Assembly: GCA_029864235.1 (NCBI GenBank)
Contig: JAOTTW010000001.1
Span: 1 to 64,000 of the forward strand
Reading direction: 5' to 3'
From: Candidatus Nitrosopumilus sp.
GTDB taxonomy: Archaea; Thermoproteota; Nitrososphaeria; Nitrososphaerales; Nitrosopumilaceae
DNA: 64,000 nt
Shown here piece by piece: positions 44,858 to 54,122 of the stretch. The position numbers and the translations under genes were made by a program. The stretch's first letter is position 1, and each line of letters opens with the position of its first letter. A model generated the notes under the pieces. The model saw only the letters and a list, made by a program, of their open reading frames with translations. It did no database searches and was not told the DNA's origin.

Positions 44858-45046
44858 ATGGGATTATTTGGTTTTAGCTCAAATAGTACAAAATGTAAAA
44901 AGTGTGGAACTTTGTTACCTGATTTAGAACGACTAAAAAAACATGAAGAAAAAGCTCATAACAAGAAAAACGAAAAATGCAGGATTTGTGGAAATGAATT
45001 TCATACTAGTGATGAATTAAGAAGACATAAGAAAAATTGTAAATAA
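44858..45046 (+). CDS. Two-finger C2H2 zinc protein
   Basis: 62 residues with two C2H2-type units: CKKCGTLLPDLERLKKHEEKAH (shown here by its first and last ligands: C-x2-C...H-x4-H) and C-x2-C in CRICGNEF followed by H-x4-C in HKKNC. Small C2H2 zinc proteins occur in archaea and may bind nucleic acid or ubiquitin-like partners. Ten bases before the convergent 68-residue gene. Confidence 0.7.
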   Translation: MGLFGFSSNSTKCKKCGTLLPDLERLKKHEEKAHNKKNEKCRICGNEFHTSDELRRHKKNCK

Positions 45047-45055
45047 TTTCAAAAT

Positions 45056-45262
45056 TTAATTTAATCCTGATTCATATTTTGGTAGTCTTTTCAAAGCTTT
45101 TTCTATGGCTTCTAAATTTGCCATCTCATTTTTTGAATTCATTGTTAAAGTGTTTATCATTTCTGGACCTAATTGTACTGCTTGTTCTGGTAAAGTTTCA
45201 AGAAATTTTTGAAGTCCTTTTTTATAATTTTTAATTAATTCTATACCTTCCTCAAGTGTCAT
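45056..45262 (-). CDS. 68-residue helical protein, unknown
   Basis: All-alpha, no Cys, mixed charge (EEGIELIKNYKKGLQKFLETL ... NLEAIEKALKRLP). No motif recognised. ATG start with AT-rich sequence upstream; divergent from tyrS with about 100 bases between. Confidence 0.55.
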   Translation of the reverse strand: MTLEEGIELIKNYKKGLQKFLETLPEQAVQLGPEMINTLTMNSKNEMANLEAIEKALKRLPKYESGLN

Positions 45263-45360
45263 GATTAATGATCAATTAACTAGTATTCAAATCTTAATTT
45301 TCTCTTAATTTACAATTTTTTAAATAACTTTATAGGCATACTTCTCAGAATTGTTTTAAT

Positions 45361-46407
45361 TTGGATATAGCAGAAAAAGTCGATTTGATTGAACGTCCTC
45401 CTACTGAAGAAGTAATTACACGTGATGAATTAATTAATTTATTCAAGATAAATTCATCTCCAAAGCATTACATTGGTTTGGAAATCTCTGGTTTCTTACA
45501 TTTAGGTAGTTTGATCAGTACAGGTTTCAAAATTAATGATTTTGTAAAGGCTGGAGTAAAATGTACTATTTTTCTGGCGGATTGGCATACATTAATCAAT
45601 GATAAACTAGGTGGTGATTGGGAAATAATTGCAAAAGTTGCAAAATATTATCAAGACGCTTTTAAAATAGTATGTCCACAGGCGCAAATTATTTTAGGTT
45701 CAGATCTTTATCAAGAAAAAATTGAATATTGGTCTGAACTAATTAAATTCACTAAGCATATGTCACTTGCTAGAACTATGAGAACATTAACAATCATGGG
45801 CCGCTCAGAAAATGAAGAAAAGATTGATCTTGCAAAATTATTATATCCACCTATGCAAGCAGTAGATATTCACTCATTAGATGTCGATATTGCTCATGCA
45901 GGAATGGATCAAAGAAAAATCCATATGTTAGTAAGGGAAATATTTCCAAAAATGAAATGGAAAGTTCCAGTAGCAATTCATCATAGACTTTTACCAGGTT
46001 TATCAAAACCAGTTGGAACTGATGATTCTCAGGTATTAGGAAAAATGAGTAAATCAGATCCAAATTCTGGGATTTTTATTCATAATTCAGATGACGAAAT
46101 TAGAACAAAGATCAAAAAAGCATGGTGTGAAGAGGCAAATATTCAGAATAATCCATTATTGGAAATCTCAAAACATGTAATTTTTCATGAGTTTGATGAA
46201 ATGAAAGTTGAAAGACCAGAGAAATTTGGAGGAAGCATTGAATATTCAGATTATAATCAGCTTGAATCAGATTTTGCCCTAAAGAAATTACACCCAACAG
46301 ATCTGAAACAGACTGTAGGAAATTATATTGTAAAAATTATTTCTCCAATTAGAGAAAAACTAAATCTAAGTGAAGAATTGTTTAAAGCAATTAAAAAGAG
46401 CTGTTAG
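45361..46407 (+). CDS. tyrS: Tyrosyl-tRNA synthetase, archaeal type
   Basis: 348 residues, TTG start. Class I signatures: HIGH-like ISGFLHLGSL (about 43-52), Tyr-pocket residues, GMDQRKIHML, and KMSKSDP (about 228-234). Length and lack of a C-terminal S4 domain are typical for archaea. Charges tRNA-Tyr. Overlaps convergent cobJ by 4 bases. Confidence 0.93.
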   Translation: MDIAEKVDLIERPPTEEVITRDELINLFKINSSPKHYIGLEISGFLHLGSLISTGFKINDFVKAGVKCTIFLADWHTLINDKLGGDWEIIAKVAKYYQDAFKIVCPQAQIILGSDLYQEKIEYWSELIKFTKHMSLARTMRTLTIMGRSENEEKIDLAKLLYPPMQAVDIHSLDVDIAHAGMDQRKIHMLVREIFPKMKWKVPVAIHHRLLPGLSKPVGTDDSQVLGKMSKSDPNSGIFIHNSDDEIRTKIKKAWCEEANIQNNPLLEISKHVIFHEFDEMKVERPEKFGGSIEYSDYNQLESDFALKKLHPTDLKQTVGNYIVKIISPIREKLNLSEELFKAIKKSC

Positions 46408-47195
46408 ACTTTAAGATTAGGATTGGCTTGTTCCAAATTATATTTAGATTTGTATCCTCTAGGATTAATCATTAGATCTTTGTAGGTAAAAGTTGAGGAG
46501 TTTCCAATAATTACAGTACTAATCATTCCTAATTGATCAGAATGATTTGGAAGATCCTCCAAATTTGTCATTACTATTGTTTGGGAGTCTCTGAATGCAC
46601 CTTTGATGATTGCAACTGGTGTTGTTGGTTTTCTATATTTTAATAGTATTTTTCTTGTATTCTGTAGCTGATGAATTCTTTTCTTACTTGCTGGATTGTA
46701 TATTACAATGACAAAATCTCCTTGTGCTGCAGCCTCAACTCTTTTTTCAATGATTTCCCAGGGTACTAACAGGTCACTCATACTAACTACTGCAAAATCT
46801 GTCATTAGTGGTGAACCGATAATTGATGCACAAGAATTCAAAGCAGAGACGCCAGGAATAATTTCAACTTTAAGTCCATCAATAGGATTCCATCCAGTTT
46901 CTGCAAGCGTTTCATAAATTAATCCAGCCATTCCATAAATTCCAGGATCACCACTAGAAACTAGTGATACAATCTTTCCTGATTTTGCTAAATCAATGCA
47001 TTGATGAGCACGCTCGACTTCTTGTGTCATTGCATAGCGATAAACAGTTTTCCCTTCAATCATATCTTGAACAAGGTTTACATATGTTTCATAACCCACA
47101 ATTGTATCACTTTCATTAATTACTTGTTTTGCACGAAAAGTCATATGATCATGATGTCCAGGACCAACACCAACTATGTAGAGTTTACCGTTCAT
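46404..47195 (-). CDS. cobJ: Precorrin-3B C17-methyltransferase
   Basis: 263 residues. Tetrapyrrole methylase fold: LYIVGVGPGHHDHMT at the N-terminus, GYETYVNLV, VSSGDPGIYGMAGL, EIIPGVSALNS, IYNPASKKR. The GYxTY and ASKKR details point to the CobJ/CbiH branch, which methylates C17 and contracts the corrin ring. Other cob genes are outside the window except bluB. Confidence 0.9.
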   Translation of the reverse strand: MNGKLYIVGVGPGHHDHMTFRAKQVINESDTIVGYETYVNLVQDMIEGKTVYRYAMTQEVERAHQCIDLAKSGKIVSLVSSGDPGIYGMAGLIYETLAETGWNPIDGLKVEIIPGVSALNSCASIIGSPLMTDFAVVSMSDLLVPWEIIEKRVEAAAQGDFVIVIYNPASKKRIHQLQNTRKILLKYRKPTTPVAIIKGAFRDSQTIVMTNLEDLPNHSDQLGMISTVIIGNSSTFTYKDLMINPRGYKSKYNLEQANPNLKV

Positions 47196-47238
47196 TTTAA
47201 AATAAAACTGATTTAAACCAATTTATCCCTTTAGCAAT

Positions 47239-48702
47239 TCACTGAAATGGATCGATGAATGGACTATTAACTATGTATTCACTATTCATAGAACGTGCTA
47301 CACCAGTCGTAATCTTATTTTCTTTTTTGAAAAAATCAATATCAGAATAAGATTCCAAAATTTTTGCAGAATCTGGTTCATTCCATTCAACATTATGAAT
47401 TCGCCATATTGGGCTATAATTTTCATCATCAAGTACAGCTGTTGCTATTCCTGGTTGAAATCCAAGTGATCCAGAACCTTTAATTCCATTTTGAAATTGG
47501 AAAAAATCAAGTGCAGTAGAATTGGATGCTAGTTTTAAGGATCTAGGCGAATGTATTACTCCCATTATTTCGGCTGGTACCGAAGGGGTTGCATCTGTAA
47601 TAATGTAATAGATTGTTCTACCGTCTTGACCCCATCCACGATGAGCAACAAATGTAACAGTCATTTCTTCCTTATTTATTTCAGTAATTTGACCACCAGC
47701 AAATAACAATTCATCAGTAATTCCTTTATCAGTTCTTATTTTCATCTGGCCGTCAGGCCAGATTATCTGAGGAGTATTAAGAACAATTCCAGTTTCATTA
47801 AATTCAACTCTTTGACTCTCATGTGCATCAATTACATCATCTACTGATTCAAAAAGAGATATGTTTTGTCCTTTTTTCCAAGTTACTTCTATAATGGAAT
47901 TTAGTGCGCTATATTCTGATTCTTGAGATGGTGTACTTGAAAAAACCTCTTCCTGATATCCGTAAAATCCATCTCCTTGAATACCATTAGTAAAAACAAA
48001 AATTTTTTGCAAGGTTTTTTCAGGAATGTTTGTTAGCGGATAAGCTGTCTGGACTTGCCATTCTTGTTTTTCTGAAATAATTTTTGCGAATTCTCTGTCG
48101 CTTGAATCAGTAATAATATAGAAAATTAATTGATCATTGTAAAATCCTTTATGCATGGGAATAGTAACAGGAATGTTTGCTCTTGAGAGTGGTATTGATG
48201 GTTCTTTATTTTCAAATTCAATTTTTTTCATAATTACTTCAGTGGATTGCCCTCGAATCCAACCATCAAGACTTACAGTTACTGTAAATTCTTTTGAATG
48301 TGGGGAATGGAAAGCAAGTGCAGCCCCAGTAAACTCAAAAGAATCTGATTTTTTATCAAGGTCTACCAGAGATAACCCATAGATTGTTTTTCCATCAATA
48401 CTCCAAATAGGTTGTCCTTTTGCATCATTTTCATTAATTTCATGTAAAACAATAATTTGCACTGGTTCACTTGAAGAAAATGTGATTGAACCATCATAGA
48501 TAGTTCCTTGATTAGGTGACAGAATCATCGCTAACTGATGTTTTTCATGTCCTATAGCAGGATCTTGAGTAGATGTTATAGTTTGAGTAAAATGGATTTT
48601 TTTTCTTGAACCTGCATTTGCAAATTGATCAGATGTGATAGATAATATTAAAAATCCAGCTACAAAAATCCCAATTATCAAAAATACTAAAACAGTATTC
48701 AA
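47239..48702 (-). CDS. Membrane-anchored exported protein with duplicated domain
   Basis: 487 residues. One N-terminal membrane helix (about 3-22), a beta-rich domain (about 35-165), then two homologous domains (about 175-325 and 345-480) sharing IFYIITD/IYYIITD, F-x-NGI-x-G-x-G-x-x-G-[YF]-Q, and a W-type strand before ...ESVDD/ESYSD. Family not recognised. Probably a cell-surface binding protein. Upstream of the aspartate kinase stop by 38 bases but on the same strand downstream of it. Confidence 0.72.
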   Translation of the reverse strand: MNTVLVFLIIGIFVAGFLILSITSDQFANAGSRKKIHFTQTITSTQDPAIGHEKHQLAMILSPNQGTIYDGSITFSSSEPVQIIVLHEINENDAKGQPIWSIDGKTIYGLSLVDLDKKSDSFEFTGAALAFHSPHSKEFTVTVSLDGWIRGQSTEVIMKKIEFENKEPSIPLSRANIPVTIPMHKGFYNDQLIFYIITDSSDREFAKIISEKQEWQVQTAYPLTNIPEKTLQKIFVFTNGIQGDGFYGYQEEVFSSTPSQESEYSALNSIIEVTWKKGQNISLFESVDDVIDAHESQRVEFNETGIVLNTPQIIWPDGQMKIRTDKGITDELLFAGGQITEINKEEMTVTFVAHRGWGQDGRTIYYIITDATPSVPAEIMGVIHSPRSLKLASNSTALDFFQFQNGIKGSGSLGFQPGIATAVLDDENYSPIWRIHNVEWNEPDSAKILESYSDIDFFKKENKITTGVARSMNSEYIVNSPFIDPFQ

Positions 48703-48740
48703 CGTAAATAGTTGTTAATATTCCCTTAAATGATTTTATT

Positions 48741-50144
48741 TTAATTAATTTTGTCTAGTTTAAATGCATCATGGATTGCCTTTACTGCATCTTGGGAATC
48801 TGAATTTTTGATAACAAATGCTAGATTGAGTTCTGATGAGCCTTGAGTTATCATTGCTACATTGATTTTATTTTTTTCAATAGCATCGAATACTTTAGAT
48901 GCTACGCCAACAGTACCACGCATTCCTGAGCCAATAAGAGCAATAATGGCAACATCTGTGGTTACCTCAAGTTTTTTGATAATTTTTCCTAGTAATGCTA
49001 TCTCCAATGCATTTACTGCTTTATCTAGATCAGCATTTTTAACAACTATTGTAATACTAGATTCTGAGGGATTTTGTGATATCATCATGACGTTTATTTC
49101 GGCTTTTGCAAGTGTAGCAAAAATTTTAGCAGCAGTACCAGGCGTACCTAACATACTTCCACCTCGTATATCGATCAATCCATTATGAAGAATATTACTT
49201 ACACATTTTACGGTATTTTTTACAGATGGTGAGGGAGATGCTGTAACTAGTGTTCCTTCATTTTTTACATTAAATGAACTTCGTATTCTTATTGGAATTT
49301 TTTTAGTAAGAAGTGGTTCAAATGTTCGTGGATGAATCTGTTTGGCTCCAAACAAAGCCATTTCAATTGCTTCTATGTATGAAACTTCTTTGAGTAGTTT
49401 TGCATTTTTAACAATTTTGGGATCAGCAGTCATTAATCCATTAACATCGCTCATTAACCAAATTTCATCTGCTTTTATGCAAGAACCAATAATGGTTGCA
49501 GTATAATCAGAACCACCTCGTCCAAATGTGGTAATGTGACCATGTTGGTCTGCACCAGTAAATCCACCTATTATTGGAACTATGTTCTTTGAAAATAATA
49601 ATTCTATAGTTTTGGATACTCTTAATTTGGTTGTATCCATTAATGGTTTGGACTCACCAAAATTGGAATCAGTGACTATTCCAACATCTTTACCAGTTAA
49701 TGAGATTGATTTTTTACCTGTATCATGTATTGCAAAAGAAATTAATTTTATTGAAATACGTTCTCCAAAAGAATTCAAATAATCCATTGATCGAGGGGTA
49801 ACTTCACCAAGTAATATCATTCCATTAATTAGTGCAACGAGTTCCTTAAAGTCTTCATCTAATTTTTGTAATAATTTCTTTCTTAATTCTGATTTTTTGA
49901 TAGTTTGTTTTGCAATTTGTTTAGATCTATTGATTATTTTTGATGCTAGTTGTTGAGCTTTTTGTTTGTTTTCTTTTTTTATTGACTTGGAAATTTCCAT
50001 TAGGTCATCGGTTGTTCCATTAATTGCAGAACAAACAACTGTCACTTTGTTCTGTTTTAATAAGGAATTTACATATTTGGCAATAGATTGAATATCTTTT
50101 GCAGTTGAGATTGATGTACCACCATATTTTAAAACAAGTCTCAA
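48741..50144 (-). CDS. lysC: Aspartate kinase
   Basis: 467 residues. LKYGGTSISTAKDI at the start, FGRGGSDYTATI, SDVNGLMTADP, then two C-terminal ACT domains (about 315-385 and 395-465) that bind feedback inhibitors. Catalyses aspartate to aspartyl phosphate for Thr/Met/Lys synthesis. Follows pcna by about 35 bases on the same strand. Confidence 0.95.
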   Translation of the reverse strand: MRLVLKYGGTSISTAKDIQSIAKYVNSLLKQNKVTVVCSAINGTTDDLMEISKSIKKENKQKAQQLASKIINRSKQIAKQTIKKSELRKKLLQKLDEDFKELVALINGMILLGEVTPRSMDYLNSFGERISIKLISFAIHDTGKKSISLTGKDVGIVTDSNFGESKPLMDTTKLRVSKTIELLFSKNIVPIIGGFTGADQHGHITTFGRGGSDYTATIIGSCIKADEIWLMSDVNGLMTADPKIVKNAKLLKEVSYIEAIEMALFGAKQIHPRTFEPLLTKKIPIRIRSSFNVKNEGTLVTASPSPSVKNTVKCVSNILHNGLIDIRGGSMLGTPGTAAKIFATLAKAEINVMMISQNPSESSITIVVKNADLDKAVNALEIALLGKIIKKLEVTTDVAIIALIGSGMRGTVGVASKVFDAIEKNKINVAMITQGSSELNLAFVIKNSDSQDAVKAIHDAFKLDKIN

Positions 50145-50179
50145 TTCAAAATATCTGAATTAACCAATCTTTAAATGCT

Positions 50180-50926
50180 TTAACTTTCTACGCGTGGAGC
50201 CAAATAAAAGTGAATTCTGCCTATGTTTGCTACTTTAAATTCAATTCGTAGTGGTTTTGCACTAGAAAATTCACATGTAATTTGACCAGCAGTTGTTCCT
50301 ACTGCTTTCACTACAGGATTAAGATATTCAAGACTATATGTGCCTGTACTATCTTCTTTTGAAGAAATTTCTTCAATTTCATCAGTATTCTTTTCTAGTT
50401 CAATTATCACTTCACCAGAATCACCTTTTCCAGAGAAATCTGCTTTTGAATTAGAGGTATGCATTGTTAAATAATCAGAAACAACCTGAACATCACCTAA
50501 GATTTTATCAAATTTTGAGGACGATAATGTAATTTTAGAATCATATGGAATTTTTGGTAGCGGAGTATCAGTTGCAGAACTCTCAATTAATCGCATTTTA
50601 TATTTTTTATTTTTTCCAATTGTTACAAGTAGCATATTTTGTTCAGAAATACTAATTTCTATACTGTCTTTTTTTTCTGCTCTTTTAATGAGTTTAGAAA
50701 ATTCATCGATTCGAACTCCAAATTTTATATCACTATCACATTCATATTTTTCAAATGCTGAATTTGGCCATGAGATATCAATTAATGCAACGTGTGATGG
50801 ATCCATGCCTCGAAAAGTAATTCCCTCTGCTGTTGCAACAAAAGTAGCTTCTTCAACAAGAGTGGATATTGCTGAGATGATAGCTTTTAGATCATCAGAA
50901 CCACTTGTTTTTGCTTCAAAAGTCAA
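50180..50926 (-). CDS. pcn: DNA polymerase sliding clamp (PCNA)
   Basis: 248 residues, the standard PCNA length. Features: AISTLVEEATFVATAEGITFRGMDPSHVALID (quoted only in part as FRGMDPSHVALI), the interdomain loop region around TPLPKIPYD, and C-terminal GRIHFYLAPRVES. Homotrimeric clamp for DNA polymerase, ligase and FEN1. Third gene of rpoL-tfs-pcn-lysC order. Confidence 0.95.
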   Translation of the reverse strand: MTFEAKTSGSDDLKAIISAISTLVEEATFVATAEGITFRGMDPSHVALIDISWPNSAFEKYECDSDIKFGVRIDEFSKLIKRAEKKDSIEISISEQNMLLVTIGKNKKYKMRLIESSATDTPLPKIPYDSKITLSSSKFDKILGDVQVVSDYLTMHTSNSKADFSGKGDSGEVIIELEKNTDEIEEISSKEDSTGTYSLEYLNPVVKAVGTTAGQITCEFSSAKPLRIEFKVANIGRIHFYLAPRVES

Positions 50927-50961
50927 GCTAACATTGTTGAACTTAATGTTCCAGTTAAACG

Positions 50962-51276
50962 TTATGCGTAATTACGCCATGTATATCTGCATTTGTTACA
51001 TCGGTAAAATTGAGTTGTGGGTTCATCAGCACTTCTGGTTTGCAACATCCACCATACTGCTTCATCATTACCACATTTTTCACATTCTATTTTGATTGTA
51101 GGTAATGATTCTTCTCCTTCATTTTCCGCTAAAACATTGAAATTCGATTGAGTTTCTCCTTTTACTACTTTCTTGGCATGCTTATTTTCTTGTCCTTCAA
51201 TATAATTACATTTAGGGCATTGAAGTTTAGAATCACTTTTTTTTAATTTGACCTCACAATTAGGGCAAAATTTCAT
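50962..51276 (-). CDS. tfs: Transcription factor S (TFS, TFIIS/Rpb9-like)
   Basis: 104 residues with two zinc ribbons: N-terminal C4, C7, C20, C23 and C-terminal C-x2-C ... C-x2-C (CEKC and CNKC). The catalytic hairpin RSADEPTT carries the Asp-Glu pair that stimulates RNA cleavage by stalled RNA polymerase. Its ATG overlaps the rpoL stop by one base (TAATG). Confidence 0.95.
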   Translation of the reverse strand: MKFCPNCEVKLKKSDSKLQCPKCNYIEGQENKHAKKVVKGETQSNFNVLAENEGEESLPTIKIECEKCGNDEAVWWMLQTRSADEPTTQFYRCNKCRYTWRNYA

Positions 51277-51554
51277 TAGTTTACCTGAATTTTTGAATTA
51301 AATAATTGTTTAAACTCATTGGACATTTTTATTGCGGAATCTACCGCTTTTTTCATTTCCGTCAGAGGTTTTGTACTTGAATTAACTTTCATCCAGCATT
51401 CATTGGTAAGAGGATGTTTGACTATAACTCCAGCAAAATCGATATTTGATTCCTTGAGTAGCTCATGTTGAATAATATACAAGATACCAATGTCAGTTTC
51501 TTTAATTGAAAGACTAATCTCTTTTGGTTCTGAATTAATTACTTGAGCGCGCAT
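51276..51554 (-). CDS. rpoL: RNA polymerase subunit L (Rpo11)
   Basis: 92 residues of the Rpo11/RPB11 (alpha-like) fold: ELSLSIKETDIGILYIIQHEL core and the VKHPLTNECWMKV strand. Forms a heterodimer with Rpo3 at the base of RNA polymerase. First gene of the transcription/replication cluster rpoL-tfs-pcn. Confidence 0.92.
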   Translation of the reverse strand: MRAQVINSEPKEISLSIKETDIGILYIIQHELLKESNIDFAGVIVKHPLTNECWMKVNSSTKPLTEMKKAVDSAIKMSNEFKQLFNSKIQVN

Positions 51555-51607
51555 GTATTCGGAAAAAGCACTTATTGTGGATATAAATCATTATGAGCAG
51601 TTAGGTA

Positions 51608-52144
51608 ATGGTTGAAAGTAAGATTTCTGAGATTGAATTAATCAAAAATAAGGATGAGTATTCTGTGGATGATACTATTGAGATTATTGTAAACTTTTCA
51701 ATTCAAGGGGGTATTAGGAATGCCTTCAATGAGACAAGTTGGACAAAAGCCTATAATAATAATGATGTTTCATTCAAGCTCAAATATGGTGTAAGCCTCT
51801 TCTCTGGTGGTTTTAGGAAAAAAGGAATCGGAAAAACTATTGATACTTATAGAAAAGCTTCAATTTTTTGGACAAGAAATCCAAAACTAGTAAATCCGAT
51901 GAAAGATAGAAGAATTTGGGTTCAAGTTGCAAAGAATTTTGAACCATTTATTAGACTTTCAGAAGAAGAAGTCAGGGAGGAATTATTTGATTTTGGTGAA
52001 AAAATTACATTCAAGGCATCAGAATTAGGAAAAGGAAAGTATAGGATTGGAGCAGAGGTTTTTACATCTTGGCAAAAGCATGACTATACAGAACCAGGAA
52101 GTATTAAGAATAATTCTAAAGAGATTGAGATTACGATCAATTAG
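51608..52144 (+). CDS. Hypothetical beta-rich protein
   Basis: 178 residues, soluble, no Cys, no signal peptide. Opening KISEIELIKNKDEYSVDDTI and closing IGAEVFTSWQKHDYTEPGSI suggest an Ig-like or arrestin-like beta-sandwich. No family recognised. Divergent from rpoL and followed by two small paralogues on the same strand. Confidence 0.6.
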   Translation: MVESKISEIELIKNKDEYSVDDTIEIIVNFSIQGGIRNAFNETSWTKAYNNNDVSFKLKYGVSLFSGGFRKKGIGKTIDTYRKASIFWTRNPKLVNPMKDRRIWVQVAKNFEPFIRLSEEEVREELFDFGEKITFKASELGKGKYRIGAEVFTSWQKHDYTEPGSIKNNSKEIEITIN

Positions 52145-52174
52145 GGATATAAGGAACTTTTTCAAATAATTAAC

Positions 52175-52327
52175 ATGGCAAAATATGATGGTCTATTAGG
52201 ACAACCAATTCTAGAGGTTGAGGAACCTGACAAAGAAGGTGGGATTACATTTATCTTCAAAGATAATAGATTTTTATTTGTAAAAGCAGTTGATGGAAAG
52301 ATTGAAACCGTATCTATTCCAGAATAG
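52175..52327 (+). CDS. 50-residue protein, tandem paralogue A
   Basis: ATG to TAG. The pattern V-E-x-PD-x-E-x-G-[IL]-T-x-[IV]-F-[KQ]-[DE]-N-[RK], then a hydrophobic strand, V-[DN]-G-K, aligns along almost the full length with the next gene, so they are an adjacent duplication. A small beta-hairpin domain of unknown role. Fits after the 178-residue gene with a 31-base spacer. Confidence 0.65.
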   Translation: MAKYDGLLGQPILEVEEPDKEGGITFIFKDNRFLFVKAVDGKIETVSIPE

Positions 52328-52333
52328 GTGAAA

Positions 52334-52483
52334 ATGATGGAGAAGTTTGATCGAATTAAAATGATAGAACTTGTAAAGGTTGAAGATCCAGATTCCGAGG
52401 ATGGATTAACGTTGGTATTTCAGGAAAATAAAATATTAAAGATCAAAATTGTTAATGGAAAACTAGTTTCAGAATTTGTATGA
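52334..52483 (+). CDS. 49-residue protein, tandem paralogue B
   Basis: ATG 52334 (a GTG at 52328, two codons earlier and one base after the stop of paralogue A, is also possible). It aligns with paralogue A (KVEDPDSEDGLTLVFQENK against EVEEPDKEGGITFIFKDNR). It ends TGA four bases before the stop of the convergent phosphatase gene. Function unknown. Confidence 0.65.
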   Translation: MMEKFDRIKMIELVKVEDPDSEDGLTLVFQENKILKIKIVNGKLVSEFV

Positions 52484-52487
52484 GCTT

Positions 52488-52982
52488 TTAATATTCTAAA
52501 TGTTTTTCATAAAAGCTAATAGCTAATTCTTGTACTTCAGATTGAATAGAACCTGGTCTTTCTTTCCTTACTTTGTTAATTGCATCTTGTGCAGAAAATT
52601 TTTCATATTTTACTAAATAACATGCCAAGATGGTTCCTGCTCTTCCCATTCCAGCAGCACAATGAACCATTACAGCTTGATTTTCAGAAATATTTTCATG
52701 TATAAAATTTACAGCAGTATCAATTCTATCCATATCTGGTGCAGTAAAATCCGGTGTAGGTATATGTAAGTAATCAATCTCTTTAATCCAGTTTTCAGGT
52801 AACGCATTTTCTGTCATTGTTACAATTGATTTTACACCTTGACTCATAATCCATTCTAGTTCATCAAAAGTGGTAGGCATTCCAGAACCTGCAAGTTTTT
52901 CTTCAATTAACCATGAGAAGTTTGTGGGTTTTTTGGTAATTTTTCCATGTACTTTTCTCCAAAGATTACCTGGTTTGCTCAT
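52488..52982 (-). CDS. Dual-specificity protein phosphatase
   Basis: 164 residues. Active-site P-loop VHCAAGMGRAGT (C-x5-R pattern with HCxxGxxRxGT) at about 114-125, general-acid Asp in the FTAPDMDRID region. Family removes phosphate from Tyr/Ser/Thr. Cytosolic. A signalling partner is not identified in the window. Confidence 0.9.
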   Translation of the reverse strand: MSKPGNLWRKVHGKITKKPTNFSWLIEEKLAGSGMPTTFDELEWIMSQGVKSIVTMTENALPENWIKEIDYLHIPTPDFTAPDMDRIDTAVNFIHENISENQAVMVHCAAGMGRAGTILACYLVKYEKFSAQDAINKVRKERPGSIQSEVQELAISFYEKHLEY

Positions 52983-53063
52983 GCATTATCTTGGTATTTC
53001 TATATTTTTAGGATTGCGAATAGTAGATTCATCTTATATTGATAAAACAGGTACTAGATATTG

Positions 53064-54122
53064 ATGGAAAAAGAAGCAGTTCTGTATGAGAAACTTTCTG
53101 GAAATAAGGTTCGATGTACTGCATGTGCAAGATATTGTGAAATGAGTGATGGTCAAATTGGTTTATGTGGTATTCGTGGGAATAAAAATGGAAAATTAGA
53201 TCTGTTTGTTTATGGTAAAGTCATAGCTGGACATGTTGATCCTATTGAGAAAAAGCCTGTGACTCATTATTATCCTGGTTCTAAAGTATTTTCAATTGCT
53301 ACAACTGGATGTAATTGGCTCTGCAAATATTGTCAGAACTATGATATAAGCCAACGAAGAAAGATAGAGGGAATAGACATGACTCCTGAACAAGTTGTTC
53401 AAACAGCATTGAATAATTGTGCTGATGGAATTGCATACACTTACAATGAGCCATCAATTTTTATTGAATTTGCAAGAGATTGTGGAGTTATTGCACATGA
53501 AAAGAACCTTTACAACGTTTTTGTTTCTAATGGGTATAATACTCCTGAATCAGTAAAAATGATGGGAGAATTTTTAGATTCCATTACAATTGATTTCAAA
53601 GGAAATGCAGAACCAAATTTCACACGAAAGTATATTGGTGTTCCAGATCCTAAACCAATTTTTGATACATTAATTGAAATTCGGGATAAAACAAAAATTC
53701 ATGTAGAAATAACAGATTTGATTATTCCCCAAGTAGGCGATAGTTTAGAGTATGCAGAAAAACTCTGTAAGTTCATTTATGATGAGTTTGGACCTGAAAT
53801 GCCCATTCATTTTTTACGTTTTCATCCAGATTATAAAATGATGGAATTTGATTCAACCCCGATTAAAACACTAGAAAAACATCATGAGATTGCAAAAAAA
53901 GTTGGCTTAAAGTATGCATATATAGGAAATGTGCCAGGACATCTCTTGGAACATACCTATTGTCCAGAATGTAATAATATAGCAATCAAACGATTTGGCT
54001 TTAATATTGAAAAATGGAATCTTGATGATCAAAATAAATGTAAATCGTGTGGAAACAAGATTCCAATTATTGGAAAATTATCAAAAAATTATAAAAAGAA
54101 TAGATTTCATTTTGCCAGTTAA
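53064..54122 (+). CDS. Radical SAM enzyme, AmmeMemoRadiSam type (AmrS/PflA-like)
   Basis: 352 residues. N-terminal Cys pair region (CTACARYCEM, LCGIRG), radical SAM cluster motif TGCNWLCKYCQN (C-x3-C-x2-C), glycine-rich SAM region, and a C-terminal zinc ribbon (CPECNN...CKSCG). Members of this group occur in a three-part AMMECR1-Memo-radical-SAM set of unknown role; the other two are not next to it here. Overlaps the convergent cyclase gene by 4 bases. Confidence 0.85.
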   Translation: MEKEAVLYEKLSGNKVRCTACARYCEMSDGQIGLCGIRGNKNGKLDLFVYGKVIAGHVDPIEKKPVTHYYPGSKVFSIATTGCNWLCKYCQNYDISQRRKIEGIDMTPEQVVQTALNNCADGIAYTYNEPSIFIEFARDCGVIAHEKNLYNVFVSNGYNTPESVKMMGEFLDSITIDFKGNAEPNFTRKYIGVPDPKPIFDTLIEIRDKTKIHVEITDLIIPQVGDSLEYAEKLCKFIYDEFGPEMPIHFLRFHPDYKMMEFDSTPIKTLEKHHEIAKKVGLKYAYIGNVPGHLLEHTYCPECNNIAIKRFGFNIEKWNLDDQNKCKSCGNKIPIIGKLSKNYKKNRFHFAS

